A DNA stretch of 38,462 nt. It comes from a virus. The DNA lies in IMG/VR virus record IMGVR_UViG_3300037110_000058, positions 1 to 38,462 of that record; one strand, written 5' to 3'. Below, piece by piece: positions 6,636 to 14,367 of this stretch; the stretch's first letter is position 1; every line of letters begins with the position of its first letter. The notes below the pieces were generated by a model. That model saw only the letters and a program-made list of their open reading frames with translations. It was not told the origin of the DNA and did no database searches. The translations under genes were made by a program, and so were the position numbers.

Positions 6636-7191
6636 GTTTACCTACCAGAATAGCCGTGGTGTAATCCGGCTCCCACAGTTGGATGCTCTCGTTGGCTTTG
6701 TTGAACGCAGCCAGCGCCGCTTCAAGTTCGTCAATGCCGTTCAGGTCGTTGCAGTCGACATCCTCCCACATATTGTCGATGATGTTGGTTGTGCAATCTT
6801 CAAGGTCAATCGTGGGTATGCCGTGCGTCGTGCAAGCCCAGACGTACTCAGGCTCCTGGCCTTTGTCATACTGGTCAATGGCATCCTCGACGGACTCGTA
6901 ATACTGATCTCCGCAGTAGACGTGATCGCCGGTATACTCGGCCTCGGTGATCTTCTTGGCCTTCTCGAAGCGCTCGGCCTCTTGTTTTTCGGCGCGCGCG
7001 CGGCTTTCGGATATATAGCACGCTTCGCACTTGTGGCGATAGTTGGTTTCGATCTTCTTCCCACAGGCGCATATCCGCTCGCCGTGGCACCAATCCGCAT
7101 CTGTCTTGTTTGTGTAAACGCGACGGCATTCTGAGCAGTAGAAGATGCCAGCCGCTGTTCCGTCTTGTTTGAATAATTCAATAGCGCTCAT
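6628..7191 (-). CDS. Zinc-ribbon protein of unknown function
   Basis: This 187-residue protein starts at ATG 7191 with AAGGAAAATC upstream; the longer open frame upstream covers another real gene and is not used. The N-terminal 70 residues carry many cysteines (FYCSECRRV, DWCHGERICACG, HKCEACY), predicting two zinc knuckles. A charged helix follows, and an acidic C-terminal half contains the WEDVDCNDLNG segment. It immediately precedes and overlaps dnaB, so it may be a replication accessory protein, but no family is recognised. Confidence 0.75.
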   Translation of the reverse strand: MSAIELFKQDGTAAGIFYCSECRRVYTNKTDADWCHGERICACGKKIETNYRHKCEACYISESRARAEKQEAERFEKAKKITEAEYTGDHVYCGDQYYESVEDAIDQYDKGQEPEYVWACTTHGIPTIDLEDCTTNIIDNMWEDVDCNDLNGIDELEAALAAFNKANESIQLWEPDYTTAILVGKRG

Positions 7192-7199
7192 GATTTTCC

Positions 7200-7325
7200 T
7201 TACCCTTCCAGTTGAATCACAATCCCAAAGCAGGGAACAGGCAGGATGTACACCCGGCGCTTCACGCGGTCGATGTACACCCCCACCCATAAATCGCAAG
7301 GCTCGAAGATGAAGTAGAACTTCAT
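7200..7325 (-). CDS. 41-residue conserved-type phage protein
   Basis: A very short gene: the ATG at 7325 overlaps the stop of the KTSC gene (ATGA) and the TAA lies 8 bp before the next start. The product begins MKFYFIFEPCDLWVGVYIDR and is followed by a hydrophobic strand-rich stretch (VYILPVPCFGIVIQL). Small proteins with a [K/R]xxDLWxGV pattern are common in phage early regions, function unknown. Evidence is the snug fit in the operon plus the recognisable sequence style. Confidence 0.65.
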   Translation of the reverse strand: MKFYFIFEPCDLWVGVYIDRVKRRVYILPVPCFGIVIQLEG

Positions 7326-7543
7326 CCGACCTTCGTGAAAGTATGCTGGCCTTTGATGTCGGAGTGAAGGAATTCCCCGTGGCTATCGGCGTCGGCGAAT
7401 GCCTGGGCTTTGTCTGCGCCCACGCCATCGTAGACGTAGGTTCCGCCGTGGTGAAAGCGAACGGTCAGCTTCTGTGAATCCGCGTCGTAAGCTGCCGAAT
7501 GGATGTTCTTGGACTGCTTGATGTTGAGAACTTGTTCTGCCAA
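7322..7543 (-). CDS. KTSC-domain protein
   Basis: This 73-residue protein is almost entirely one KTSC domain: SKNIHSAAYDADSQKLTV, then FHHGGTYVYDGV, then ADSHGEFLHSDIK, which match the SS.I..iGYD / F..G..Y.Y / A.S.G.yf...I. pattern of that family. KTSC domains occur in bacterial and phage proteins, sometimes beside Lys-tRNA synthetase; the molecular role is not established. The start is a TTG at 7543 with GGAGGTGTAAT just upstream, a strong ribosome binding site. A second KTSC domain begins the protein at 8162-9625. Confidence 0.85.
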   Translation of the reverse strand: MAEQVLNIKQSKNIHSAAYDADSQKLTVRFHHGGTYVYDGVGADKAQAFADADSHGEFLHSDIKGQHTFTKVG

Positions 7544-7544
7544 A

Positions 7545-7772
7545 TTACACCTCCGCCTTTCCGGTTATGACGACTCTGACGGCGACTGGCCGCCCCTTTG
7601 GACCATCCTCAATTGCTCCCTCAACAATATCTCCTTTGTCGAGCTTGCGATAACCATCCCCTTCTATTCCTGTGTAGTGAACGAATAGCTGAGGACGACC
7701 TGGGCCTATATCGATAAACCCATAGCCTTTTTCTGATGAGAAACTTACCACATTTCCCTTAAACGCTTCCAT
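7545..7772 (-). CDS. csp: Cold-shock domain protein
   Basis: This 75-residue single-stranded nucleic-acid-binding protein has a five-strand OB fold. It carries RNP1 KGYGFI at residues 15-20 and RNP2 LFVHY at 29-33, and the typical GDIVEG.IEDGPKGRPVAVRV end. A glycine/arginine-containing insert between RNP1 and RNP2 (GPGRPQ) differs slightly from CspA. The ATG at 7772 lies within the end of the upstream HNH gene, with AAAGGTGA upstream. In the phage it probably melts RNA structure or binds single-stranded DNA near the replication genes. Confidence 0.9.
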   Translation of the reverse strand: MEAFKGNVVSFSSEKGYGFIDIGPGRPQLFVHYTGIEGDGYRKLDKGDIVEGAIEDGPKGRPVAVRVVITGKAEV

Positions 7773-8223
7773 ACGTCACCTTTCTCACGAGAGCCTTGAT
7801 GGTTTTTGGACGTACCCCATATTTTCTTCCAACCTCTGTCCAGTTTTTCTTTCCGCCCTTCATTTCTTTTCGTATCTCAAGAACTTGCTCTGAATTAAAT
7901 TTCCCTCTCTCTGGTATCCTTCCCTTGCTTGCCGCATCCCGCATATTATCCTTCTGCGTTCCTAAGAACAAGTGTTCCGGGTTTGAACACTCTCGGTTAT
8001 CGCACTTATGAAGAACAAATAACCCGTCAGGAATATCCCCAAAGTGGACTATCCAAGAGGCTCGATGAGATGTGAACACCGGCATCACCTCTTCATGTCC
8101 TTTCTGCACACCAATTGACCCATACCCATTCTTCCCTACGTGGCCCTTCCACTTCCACCACCTACTTCTTCTTCCTGCGCACCGAAAGAGAACCGACCTC
8201 CTTGACGCTGAGGCCAGGAACAT
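7759..8223 (-). CDS. HNH endonuclease (homing type)
   Basis: This protein of up to 154 residues has the small HNH family layout: W-x-W-KGHVGKNGYGSI, then HRASWIVHFGDIPDGLFVLHKCDN, then CSNPEHLFLGTQKDNM. Cysteines flank the catalytic His. The C-terminal ~45 residues form a helix-turn-helix-like tail (NWTEVGRKYGVRPKTIKALVRKV) that probably binds DNA. The start is uncertain: ATG 8223 overlaps the upstream gene by 62 nt, while ATG 8085 has GAAGAGGTG upstream but would remove the first strands. The 3' end overlaps the cold-shock gene by 14 nt, as expected for a gene that has invaded an operon. Confidence 0.85.
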   Translation of the reverse strand: MFLASASRRSVLFRCAGRRSRWWKWKGHVGKNGYGSIGVQKGHEEVMPVFTSHRASWIVHFGDIPDGLFVLHKCDNRECSNPEHLFLGTQKDNMRDAASKGRIPERGKFNSEQVLEIRKEMKGGKKNWTEVGRKYGVRPKTIKALVRKVTYGSV

Positions 8224-9625
8224 TAAACGAAGCGCCGAGAGCTCCAGCCAACTTGTTCGCGGCTGAAAGATCCCACTTGAGCAATGCCGCCGCCTGCTGC
8301 ATATCGTACTTCCCGGCGATCACGGCGCGCATGAGAGCCACGATCGAAGCGGTATACGCTTGATCGTCTTCGATCAAATCCTCGTCCACTTTCCACTTGG
8401 TCGACGTGCTCTGCCCTTCGATCTTGGGCGCGGCCGGCGGGACATAGACTGGAGCTACATACGGACGCGGCACCTCGATGACCGGCGCATCGAAGAGGGT
8501 CTCGGCGCGCTGCTCGTCACCCTCGTCGAGCGCGTCTTGCACGTCGAGGAGCTTGAGCCGGGCCGCCTCCGCCTCCTGCAGACGGCGCGCCTCGGCATCA
8601 CGGCGCTCGTTGTCCTCGCGGATCTTTTGCTGCCGGATGCGCTCCTGGGCCTGATCCCATCCGAGGATCTGCGCCTTGACGTGCTTGATGCCAGCCTCCA
8701 GCGGCTCCAGACCGGCCTTAACCTTGCCGCCGGTCTCCATGTAGACCTCGTAGAGAACCTTGCGGAGCGGGTCCAGAGCGGCCTTGGTGGTGTCGGCCTT
8801 GCTCACCAGCCGGTTGAGTGTCTCGCTGGCCTCCACGCGCTTCTCGGCGGTGTCGATGCGCACGGCCAGCGCCTGCTGGCCCGTCTTGACGTTCTGGGCA
8901 ATGATCGCCTTGATCTCACCTTCGCGCTCGGAGAGCAGGTCCAGCGCCTCTGCCGCGGACTCAGGCGCGCGCCATGCGGCAAGGACTTCACCGACGGGCT
9001 GGCGAACGATGGCGGTCTGCCCAACGTCGATTCCTCCGTCAAGAGGCGTGAATGAGCCGTCTGGGTGCTGGCTGTAAACATCAACCCTGTCCACCTGCAG
9101 GTCCCACCGCCCTTCCGGAAACTTCTCCGGGTCGCCGGGCTGCTTGGACCAGACCACCTCTTGCGGCTCACAGCCAATGCTCCGCGCATACTCGGCCTGC
9201 AACTTCTCGAAGGTGATATTGCCAGCGTCTGACGGCGGGTAGTTGCCGATCTCAGAGACGTGCATCTGCGGCGCCGGGTCAATGCTGTGGCCGTTCCATC
9301 CCGGCTCGCACAGTTTTATGTCTTCATCCATCACGCTCAGGGATTCGACAGGCTTCGCCTTCGGCGGCTCCGGCATCTGGCTGGGGTCGGCGCCGAGAAC
9401 GTCGTACTCCCAGGACGGGTTACTTTTGATCTGCGAATTAAAGAATTTCCCGAGAGACTCAGAAGTTAACGCGCTGTCGGCCACCTCCGGCGCAACGTTT
9501 TTATAGCTCCGGATTTCGTGAGTGCTCTTGAACTCAAAGAGCAACAGCCAATTGGCTTCATCGTATCCGGCGCGAGAGAACATCGAGCTCTCGACCGGCT
9601 TCAGTGCTGCAAATTCATTTGACAT
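8162..9625 (-). CDS. KTSC-domain coiled-coil protein in the recombination operon
   Basis: This 487-residue protein starts at ATG 9625, preceded by AAGGAAAGGAAC. Residues ~12-80 form a KTSC domain (MFSRAGYDEANWLLLFEF, then GKFFNSQIK). About 150-220 is a beta-rich unknown region. From about 230 to 390 there is a long charged coiled coil (SEREGEIKAII through RRDAEARRLQEAEAARLKL). A Pro-rich linker and a small helical C-terminal domain end in a basic tail. A long coiled coil near a RecT/nuclease pair recalls phage host-nuclease inhibitor or recombination accessory proteins, but no specific family is claimed. It overlaps its upstream neighbour by 11 nt. Confidence 0.75.
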   Translation of the reverse strand: MSNEFAALKPVESSMFSRAGYDEANWLLLFEFKSTHEIRSYKNVAPEVADSALTSESLGKFFNSQIKSNPSWEYDVLGADPSQMPEPPKAKPVESLSVMDEDIKLCEPGWNGHSIDPAPQMHVSEIGNYPPSDAGNITFEKLQAEYARSIGCEPQEVVWSKQPGDPEKFPEGRWDLQVDRVDVYSQHPDGSFTPLDGGIDVGQTAIVRQPVGEVLAAWRAPESAAEALDLLSEREGEIKAIIAQNVKTGQQALAVRIDTAEKRVEASETLNRLVSKADTTKAALDPLRKVLYEVYMETGGKVKAGLEPLEAGIKHVKAQILGWDQAQERIRQQKIREDNERRDAEARRLQEAEAARLKLLDVQDALDEGDEQRAETLFDAPVIEVPRPYVAPVYVPPAAPKIEGQSTSTKWKVDEDLIEDDQAYTASIVALMRAVIAGKYDMQQAAALLKWDLSAANKLAGALGASFNVPGLSVKEVGSLSVRRKKK

Positions 9626-9851
9626 TGGGGTTCCTTTCCTTGTTGAAATTCTTCTTTGCTTGATCAACAGCCACTCTGGTCTCTGCGTTGACCACAATGC
9701 GGATAACCGAGTGAATAGATTGAAGCGCCATTTCGTAATCGCACTTCGCTGGGATATTGCCGTGGACGTACTCTTCGCCGTGGGCCTGCGCCGCACATTC
9801 AGCGTGGGCGCGAAGCAGTAGACCGAGGTGGCTTTCGTCTGTGTTACTCAT
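9615..9851 (-). CDS. Small helical protein of unknown function
   Basis: The product has 78 residues. The ATG at 9851 overlaps the stop of the nuclease gene (ATGA), with GGAGGCGG upstream, and is preferred over an ATG at 9869. The sequence is predicted almost all helical, with conserved-looking CDYEMALQSIHSVIRIVV and a basic Asn/Lys tail. No motif is recognised. Its place between the RecB-like nuclease and the KTSC coiled-coil gene suggests a recombination or replication accessory. Confidence 0.6.
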   Translation of the reverse strand: MSNTDESHLGLLLRAHAECAAQAHGEEYVHGNIPAKCDYEMALQSIHSVIRIVVNAETRVAVDQAKKNFNKERNPNVK

Positions 9852-10498
9852 GCTGCCACCGCCTCCCATAACTTCTGCTTATGATTCAATCTCCACCATA
9901 CCAATCGCAGCGCCGCAATCGCAATCGCCTCATCCTCCTGATGGTTCGTGTACGAATGCAACTTGTAGGTGCCATCCTTCTTCAACTGCAAAGCGTAGCG
10001 CCTGACTCGGCCAACGTGGTTCGACTTGTAAACTCCAAGTTCCTGAAGGGCGGTTTGAATCGCCCATGAATCCTGCACAGAGCTTGCGGCTTTGACCTCA
10101 ACAACAGCCTTGTCGCGTCCGAAAGAGCCGAACATATCGAGTTTCATTCCGATCTTCATGCCGCAGATCGTGGCAATAATCGGAACTTCGGTCCACGACG
10201 GGTCCGGTACGAAATGTGTGTCGCTCAGGAACTTCAAGTACCCGTGGAAGTATCCCTCGATCTCCGGCAAGAGCCAATTCGGATCGTAGTCGCCCTCACG
10301 GTTGTAGCACTCAACAAGTTCATGGAGTTCTGTCCCGCGCTCGGCTGCCGCATCCATGTCCTCTTGCCGCGCGCCGTCGAAATTGCTTAGGCCGGCGAGT
10401 TTGATGGCCTGCGTACATGACGGAACCCAGGCGTTCTGCTCATCCAGATATTGATGTGGCTCGTCACTGAATGACCCGCCTTGGATTTGAGTAATCAT
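9848..10498 (-). CDS. PD-(D/E)XK exonuclease, RecB/Cas4-like
   Basis: This 216-residue nuclease has the RecB-family core: RGTELHELVECY helix with His59, Asp121 in MKLDMFGS, the E134-x-K136 pair in AVVEVKAAS, and Gln148 in AIQTALQ, as in exonucleases of the lambda Exo/Cas4 group. It probably chews double-stranded ends to give single strands for RecT, which is encoded upstream in the same operon. The N-terminal YLDEQNAWVPSCTQAIKLAG is a common leader in this family. The start ATG 10498 overlaps the previous stop (ATGA). Confidence 0.88.
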   Translation of the reverse strand: MITQIQGGSFSDEPHQYLDEQNAWVPSCTQAIKLAGLSNFDGARQEDMDAAAERGTELHELVECYNREGDYDPNWLLPEIEGYFHGYLKFLSDTHFVPDPSWTEVPIIATICGMKIGMKLDMFGSFGRDKAVVEVKAASSVQDSWAIQTALQELGVYKSNHVGRVRRYALQLKKDGTYKLHSYTNHQEDEAIAIAALRLVWWRLNHKQKLWEAVAA

Positions 10499-11214
10499 TC
10501 CGGCACGTGCTCCGTTTCCTTTTGCGCATCATACTGCCTGATCGCCCATGCAATCGCGTAGCAGCACCAGATAAAGCGATAAGTGTACTCGCCTAAGCTC
10601 CACTCCCATGTGTCGGAGAACTCGTACTTATGGCCATTAGTGGGGCAGAAGCGATCTGGCCCGTTAAACGTGAATGAGAAGTCATTGAGCGCCCGCCGTG
10701 CCTCATGCTCACCGTCATCAGCACGCGAGGTAACGTCGTCTTCGACTGCTTCCCGCAACTCCTCTGCAAACGCTTCTCGCTGCTTGGCCGTCTCTTCCTT
10801 ATCGGAGTCGTACTCTTCCTTGAACTCTTCGATCCACTGCGTGACATGCTCTTCGACTCTCTCGCGGAAGATTTCAGGCGAGAACTGCTTTGCGCCCGGC
10901 TCTCGGCCACAGCGGTCAACGGCCTCCAGTTTCTCGGCCCAGTAGCCCAAGTTGATATGCAGAGCGTCCAGCTTCTCGTCGCGAGGACGAGTGCGGAAGA
11001 ACTCGAACATATCTTTCAGGCGACTGAAAACAAAGCATCCCATGTCTCCGGAATAGGCAAGAAATCCCGGCCAGGTCACGATGTCGAACCACATCACATT
11101 TGAGCCGTTGTCTTTGAATTGAAGATGACGGTAAACGCCCTTGTCGAGTAGCACGGCCATCGTATGCTTCGACACGTCTTTTAGAAAGGTCTCTTCGGTT
11201 GGTTTTCCATTCAT
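10495..11214 (-). CDS. Unknown phage protein, acidic, 239 residues
   Basis: ATG 11214 is chosen because it makes an ATGA overlap with the previous stop and has GAGGTG upstream; a GTG two codons earlier is possible. The sequence has an N-terminal beta region (GVYRHLQFKD..VMWFDIVTWPGFLAYSGD.GCFVFSR), then acidic helices, and an aromatic C-terminus (EWSLGEYTYRFIWCCYAIAWAIRQY). This layout is seen in hypothetical proteins of many phages in nuclease/recombinase operons. No catalytic motif is evident. Confidence 0.75.
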   Translation of the reverse strand: MNGKPTEETFLKDVSKHTMAVLLDKGVYRHLQFKDNGSNVMWFDIVTWPGFLAYSGDMGCFVFSRLKDMFEFFRTRPRDEKLDALHINLGYWAEKLEAVDRCGREPGAKQFSPEIFRERVEEHVTQWIEEFKEEYDSDKEETAKQREAFAEELREAVEDDVTSRADDGEHEARRALNDFSFTFNGPDRFCPTNGHKYEFSDTWEWSLGEYTYRFIWCCYAIAWAIRQYDAQKETEHVPE

Positions 11215-11408
11215 GCGCACACCTCAGCCGTGAATACGTCACTGATTACCGCCATGCAGTCCTTGCAGCGAAAGATACACCAACCGTCTTCGCGTTCAGG
11301 GTAGATGTAGCGATCTCCATTGACCCACATCGTCGGCACTTTCGAGTTCAGTATTTTGACGACTTTGCGGCCACAAGAGCAGGTTCCAGGGATACGAGTT
11401 TCGCTCAT
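11211..11408 (-). CDS. Small zinc-ribbon protein
   Basis: The product has 65 residues, with CSCGR near the N-terminus and CIFRCKDC near the C-terminus. The two cysteine pairs, about 33 residues apart, suggest one zinc ribbon with a strand-rich insert (TMWVNGDRYIYPERED). ATG 11408 overlaps the stop of the upstream gene (ATGA) and has GAGGTG upstream. Such small ribbons in phage operons may bind nucleic acid or host proteins; none is assigned here. Confidence 0.7.
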   Translation of the reverse strand: MSETRIPGTCSCGRKVVKILNSKVPTMWVNGDRYIYPEREDGWCIFRCKDCMAVISDVFTAEVCA

Positions 11409-11584
11409 CGAGGCACCTCGACAAACTCCACCGCCTTGTACTTGAAGCGGGAAATCCCCTGCCAGCCGTTCATCTTGTCCGCGGCGGCCGTCGCCTTGTC
11501 ATGGTCCTTGTAGAGATGATACGGCGTGTGGAGTCCCCAGGTCTTGCCGCCGTCGCGAGATTGCTTGATGATCCAGATGGTCAT
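11405..11584 (-). CDS. 59-residue protein of unknown function
   Basis: This short gene fills the space between two genes exactly: its ATG (11584) overlaps the upstream stop and its TGA (11405-11407) overlaps the downstream start, both as ATGA. The product begins MTIWIIKQSRDGGKTWGLHT and continues with a helix containing KATAAADKMNG and a C-terminal strand (YKAVEFVEV). An alpha/beta mini-domain is likely. The sequence style recalls small phage proteins that describe an amino-acid-rich strand-helix-strand fold, but no function is known. Confidence 0.7.
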   Translation of the reverse strand: MTIWIIKQSRDGGKTWGLHTPYHLYKDHDKATAAADKMNGWQGISRFKYKAVEFVEVPR

Positions 11585-12180
11585 GAGGCGCGAACCTTTC
11601 TGAGAATCTCTCTGCCTTCTCCGAGCAGCACCTGCATCCTGGAATACATCGCTTTGGCTGGCGGCTCATCGCGCTCATACTCGCCCGACGCGCAGGACTT
11701 CGGCCACACCTCTTCGAGCATCTTTTCCAGTTCGTCCCAGTTGTCAGTGAGGGGTTTCCATTCAGGATACCGCTGTCCCATCTCGCCGATGCGCTCGCGC
11801 CATTCTGAAGCAATTTTCAACAGCCAATAGCAGCGCAGAAAATCAGATGGATCAGATGGAGTCGTTGCACCAAAAGGTCCACCGGGACGGCTATGGATGA
11901 CAAAATGCGCCCATATGGTTTTACTGGAGGTTCCAATCTTGTCGCCGACAATCCATTCGTAGACAGTCATTGGCGGCTCCTTGATCGGAAGTTCCGCAAG
12001 AACGGTCGTGCAGGTCCGAATGCCGCGCGGATCTTCGAGATGCCTCTGCGAAACGGCCACGAATGCGGGGCCGCTATTCTGCATAACGAAATGCTTCTGC
12101 GCACCGATGTTGAAAGCGTAGAGCACGTCGCCTTTAGACCATGAATCAGGGAGGATTACTTCGAGGATGAAGGCCTTCAT
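11581..12180 (-). CDS. Unknown protein, 199 residues
   Basis: ATG 12180 is preceded by AAGGAAAGGA, the ribosome-site pattern used across this operon. A longer open frame upstream is not needed. The N-terminal half is strand-rich (AFILEVILPDSW, VLYAFNIG, FVMQNSGPAFVAV) with two hydrophobic stretches, not long enough to be clear membrane segments. The C-terminal half is helical with YWLLKIASEWRERIG. No family is recognised. It is followed by the 59-residue gene with an ATGA overlap. Confidence 0.65.
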   Translation of the reverse strand: MKAFILEVILPDSWSKGDVLYAFNIGAQKHFVMQNSGPAFVAVSQRHLEDPRGIRTCTTVLAELPIKEPPMTVYEWIVGDKIGTSSKTIWAHFVIHSRPGGPFGATTPSDPSDFLRCYWLLKIASEWRERIGEMGQRYPEWKPLTDNWDELEKMLEEVWPKSCASGEYERDEPPAKAMYSRMQVLLGEGREILRKVRAS

Positions 12181-12274
12181 TCCTTTCCTTTCGCGCCGCC
12201 CGGCCAGAATCCTGCTGCCCCATGAAGGCGAACAGGACTCTGACCCGTGGCGCACTCCACCGTCTCCGGCAAAG

Positions 12275-12745
12275 CTATTCAGTTTCGATGTCGTACCGCT
12301 CCAGTTCGCGCTCCAGCTCCTCGCAGCGCAGGCTGTGGTACTGGTACTCGCGCTCCAGGATGGCCTTGAGGTCGTCCACGGCGTTCTCCGCCTTGTCGAG
12401 ATCGGTGTCGATGCGTTCGATGTGCTGCTTGGCCTCTTCGAGCTGCGCGGCCAGGGTTTCACCTGCGGGCTGAACTGCTTGGCCGGTCAGTCTGTCGAAG
12501 TGGATCTGCGGCTGCAAGCGCAGGTCGGTGTAGTGAACCCCTTTGAACTTCTTTGCCCGCTTCTTCGCGGCCTTCTTCGCCGGCTTGCCGGTCACGATCT
12601 CCGTTACCGACTCGACCACCTTCTTCGCCTTCTTTTTGGTGGGCTTCCCGGCCATGACTGCCGCCCAGCGCTTCTTCTGCGCGTCTGCAATGCGCTGCCT
12701 GGCCTCGGGGCTCAGGACGCGCTTCGGTTTTGTCTCGTCTGCCAT
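12275..12745 (-). CDS. Lysine-rich, coiled-coil DNA-associated protein
   Basis: In this 156-residue protein the N-terminal half is very basic and Ala/Lys-rich (KPTKKKAKK, GKPAKKAAKKRAKK), resembling histone-like tails. It opens with LSPEARQRIADAQKKRWAA, a short helix common in nucleic-acid-associated phage proteins. The C-terminal half is an acidic coiled coil of about 60 residues (LEEAKQHIERIDTDLDKAE through ERELERY). It lies just downstream of RecT. Binding to DNA through the tail and self-association through the coil is a fair inference; no function is known. Confidence 0.65.
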   Translation of the reverse strand: MADETKPKRVLSPEARQRIADAQKKRWAAVMAGKPTKKKAKKVVESVTEIVTGKPAKKAAKKRAKKFKGVHYTDLRLQPQIHFDRLTGQAVQPAGETLAAQLEEAKQHIERIDTDLDKAENAVDDLKAILEREYQYHSLRCEELERELERYDIETE

Positions 12746-12870
12746 TGTTTCGATTGTCCTTTCTGGGTTAGTGGTGCTGTTGGACTCGCAGCGGATTTGG
12801 GTATCCCGCCGGCTGGCTTACGCCCACGAGCTGATTAAACCCGCCCCAGTCTATGCGTGGATCGCTCGTC

Positions 12871-13845
12871 TTACTCTCCGCGCTGTTCCTTGTTGCGCCG
12901 CTCGATCTCTGCGGCAAGTTCCTTGTCGATCGCCGTCCAGTCCGCCTTGTGCTCCTGGAAGAACTTCAGACGCTCCTCTTGATTCCAGCCAAGCGCCTCG
13001 AATTTGCTTTCGGCTGCGATGCGCGCCGGCGAGTGGGTATTGGCCCACTTCCACGCTTTGCCTTCCGGGAGCCACTCAGTAAGCGGAATATCTCGGCTAT
13101 CCTTCTTGTTGTGAGGTTCGCCGATCTGGAGAGTGTCGCGAAGGAAGGCACGGGAATCGTCGGCTGTCCATCCAGAGGCGCGGTAGGCTTTGTAGAACGC
13201 CGACCCGCCGCTTTGCCCGATCGTTTCTTCCGCCTTTTCTGCGGCTGGCGCCGGGGCGCTGGATTGCGGCGGGGCGTCGATGGTCTCGCCGGGATAGTCG
13301 CGGACCTCTTCGACGGTTTTGATGCCCTTGAGAGCGTCGGGGAACTGGTCGCGCATGGCAAAGGCCCGCGCGCGCATCTGCATCATGCGGAACGGGGCCG
13401 TCGTCCAGGGTCCAGCTTTCTTCCACAGCCCAGCGGTCGCGGCGTCGTCCTGCCCGAAGGTGATCTTCACCGGCGGCTGGCCACGCCTCTCTATGGTACA
13501 GGTCGCCTTGTTGTTCTTCTTGATAACCTCGATGTCATCCTCTTGGATAGATATGAAGTCTGGATGACCTTTGACGATCGCCAGCGCGCCGTCTCCCCAA
13601 ACAGATGGCCTTCCATTGATGACGGCAATTGATTGGAGAGCCTGAATTGGAAGTAGGCCGATCTCCATGCCCATTTGGATAGCCACGACGATTGCGCCGG
13701 GCTTGCCGATGTAATCCTTCGGTACCATCCCGGAGTCGGCAATGAGAGTTGCAAACTCAATTGCTTCTTTGAGGGTCCGAGGCGCGAAGGTTACTGGTTG
13801 TTCAAGTTGTGTGGGTGATTGAACTGCGAGTGCTGTCGATGCCAT
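12871..13845 (-). CDS. recT: RecT-family single-strand annealing recombinase
   Basis: This 324-residue protein anneals complementary single strands during phage recombination. The diagnostic region lies at about residues 20-200: LKEAIEFATLIADSGMVPKDY, then VVAIQMGMEIGLLPIQALQSIAVINGRPSVWGDGALAIV, and PFRMMQMRARAFAMRDQFPD. The C-terminal ~120 residues are variable and charged, as in other RecT proteins, and may bind host SSB or the partner nuclease. The ATG at 13845 has AAGGAAAG upstream. The partner is likely the RecB-like nuclease about 2.5 kb downstream in the same operon. Confidence 0.93.
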   Translation of the reverse strand: MASTALAVQSPTQLEQPVTFAPRTLKEAIEFATLIADSGMVPKDYIGKPGAIVVAIQMGMEIGLLPIQALQSIAVINGRPSVWGDGALAIVKGHPDFISIQEDDIEVIKKNNKATCTIERRGQPPVKITFGQDDAATAGLWKKAGPWTTAPFRMMQMRARAFAMRDQFPDALKGIKTVEEVRDYPGETIDAPPQSSAPAPAAEKAEETIGQSGGSAFYKAYRASGWTADDSRAFLRDTLQIGEPHNKKDSRDIPLTEWLPEGKAWKWANTHSPARIAAESKFEALGWNQEERLKFFQEHKADWTAIDKELAAEIERRNKEQRGE

Positions 13846-13859
13846 GCTGCTTTCCTTTC

Positions 13860-14282
13860 CTAGTTAGAGTGCATATCCATGCACATTGGAGTTCCGACAC
13901 CGCCATAAAAGGTAGCGTTGAACTCGTAGTCGGGGGCCACGTTGACCACCGCGCTCGGCCAAATCTCATCAGTCGCCCATTTACGCCCTGTGGTTCCGCG
14001 TATTCTCTCGTTTCGAGCGTTTTGGTATGAGAAGATTCGAGGTTGTTCGTCGTCCGGGTACATCTCCTTATAGCGCCTCTTGGTCCACACTGCCATATTG
14101 GAGTAAGCAACGAATATGTCGAATGTTTGCGGTAAGTTCTCGTGGATCAACTCCAACAGCGCCGCAGTCTTTCCCGTCTGCCGAGGCCGGATCACAACCT
14201 TACCCTTTCCGAGTTCGGCTTTGATCGAGTCGATGGACTCGCGCATCTTCGGATCGAGTTGAATCGCTGCTGGATTAGTCAT
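13860..14282 (-). CDS. Short P-loop NTPase-like protein, first gene of the early operon
   Basis: This 140-residue protein has a P-loop RPRQTGKTAALLELI (residues 32-46; Gly36-Lys37-Thr38) and a Walker B-like ATDEIW at about 103-108. The spacing matches the N-terminal half of helicase or terminase ATPase domains, but the protein stops there, so it is either a minimal ATPase or a truncated relative. ATG 14282 lies only about ten bases after a TACGCT -10, so the leader is very short. It begins the ~21-gene leftward operon. Confidence 0.6.
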   Translation of the reverse strand: MTNPAAIQLDPKMRESIDSIKAELGKGKVVIRPRQTGKTAALLELIHENLPQTFDIFVAYSNMAVWTKRRYKEMYPDDEQPRIFSYQNARNERIRGTTGRKWATDEIWPSAVVNVAPDYEFNATFYGGVGTPMCMDMHSN

Positions 14283-14287
14283 AACAA

Positions 14288-14344
14288 TTGCAAGCGTAGA
14301 GCATTAGACTGCCGCTGTCAAGCCTAAAATCTTTTCGCTTGCAA
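14288..14344. promoter_or_regulatory. Operator-like sites in the divergent control region
   Basis: Two inverted copies face each other: TTGCAAGCGT at 14288-14297 (minus-oriented ACGCTTGCAA) and CGCTTGCAA at 14336-14344. One covers the -10 of the leftward promoter and the other the -35 of the rightward promoter. This is the arrangement of a genetic switch region. Confidence 0.65.
14293..14321 (-). promoter_or_regulatory. Early leftward promoter
   Basis: On the minus strand a perfect -35 TTGACA (14321-14316) and a -10 TACGCT (14298-14293) are 17 nt apart. The -10 overlaps an ACGCTTGCAA operator-like site, so a bound protein would repress it. It reads into the ATPase-RecT-DnaB operon; expected start of transcription is within a few bases of ATG 14282. 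Confidence 0.6.
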
Positions 14345-14367
14345 TTATTTTCAAGGTTCCTTATACT
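14339..14367 (+). promoter_or_regulatory. Rightward promoter, probably leaderless
   Basis: A -35 TTGCAA (14339-14344), a 17-nt spacer and a -10 TATACT (14362-14367) end only 6 nt before ATG 14374. Transcription should start at or next to the A of the start codon. The -35 is part of a CGCTTGCAA operator-like site. Confidence 0.65.

Noticed and set aside
8360-9055. Rightward open frame of 231 codons, Leu/Arg-rich
   Set aside because: Mirror of the coiled-coil region of the KTSC protein; composition is that of an antisense frame and it has no ribosome site.
12167-12838. Rightward open frame of 223 codons, Leu-rich
   Set aside because: Antisense to the Lys-rich coiled-coil gene; Leu and Arg content reflects the complementary codons.
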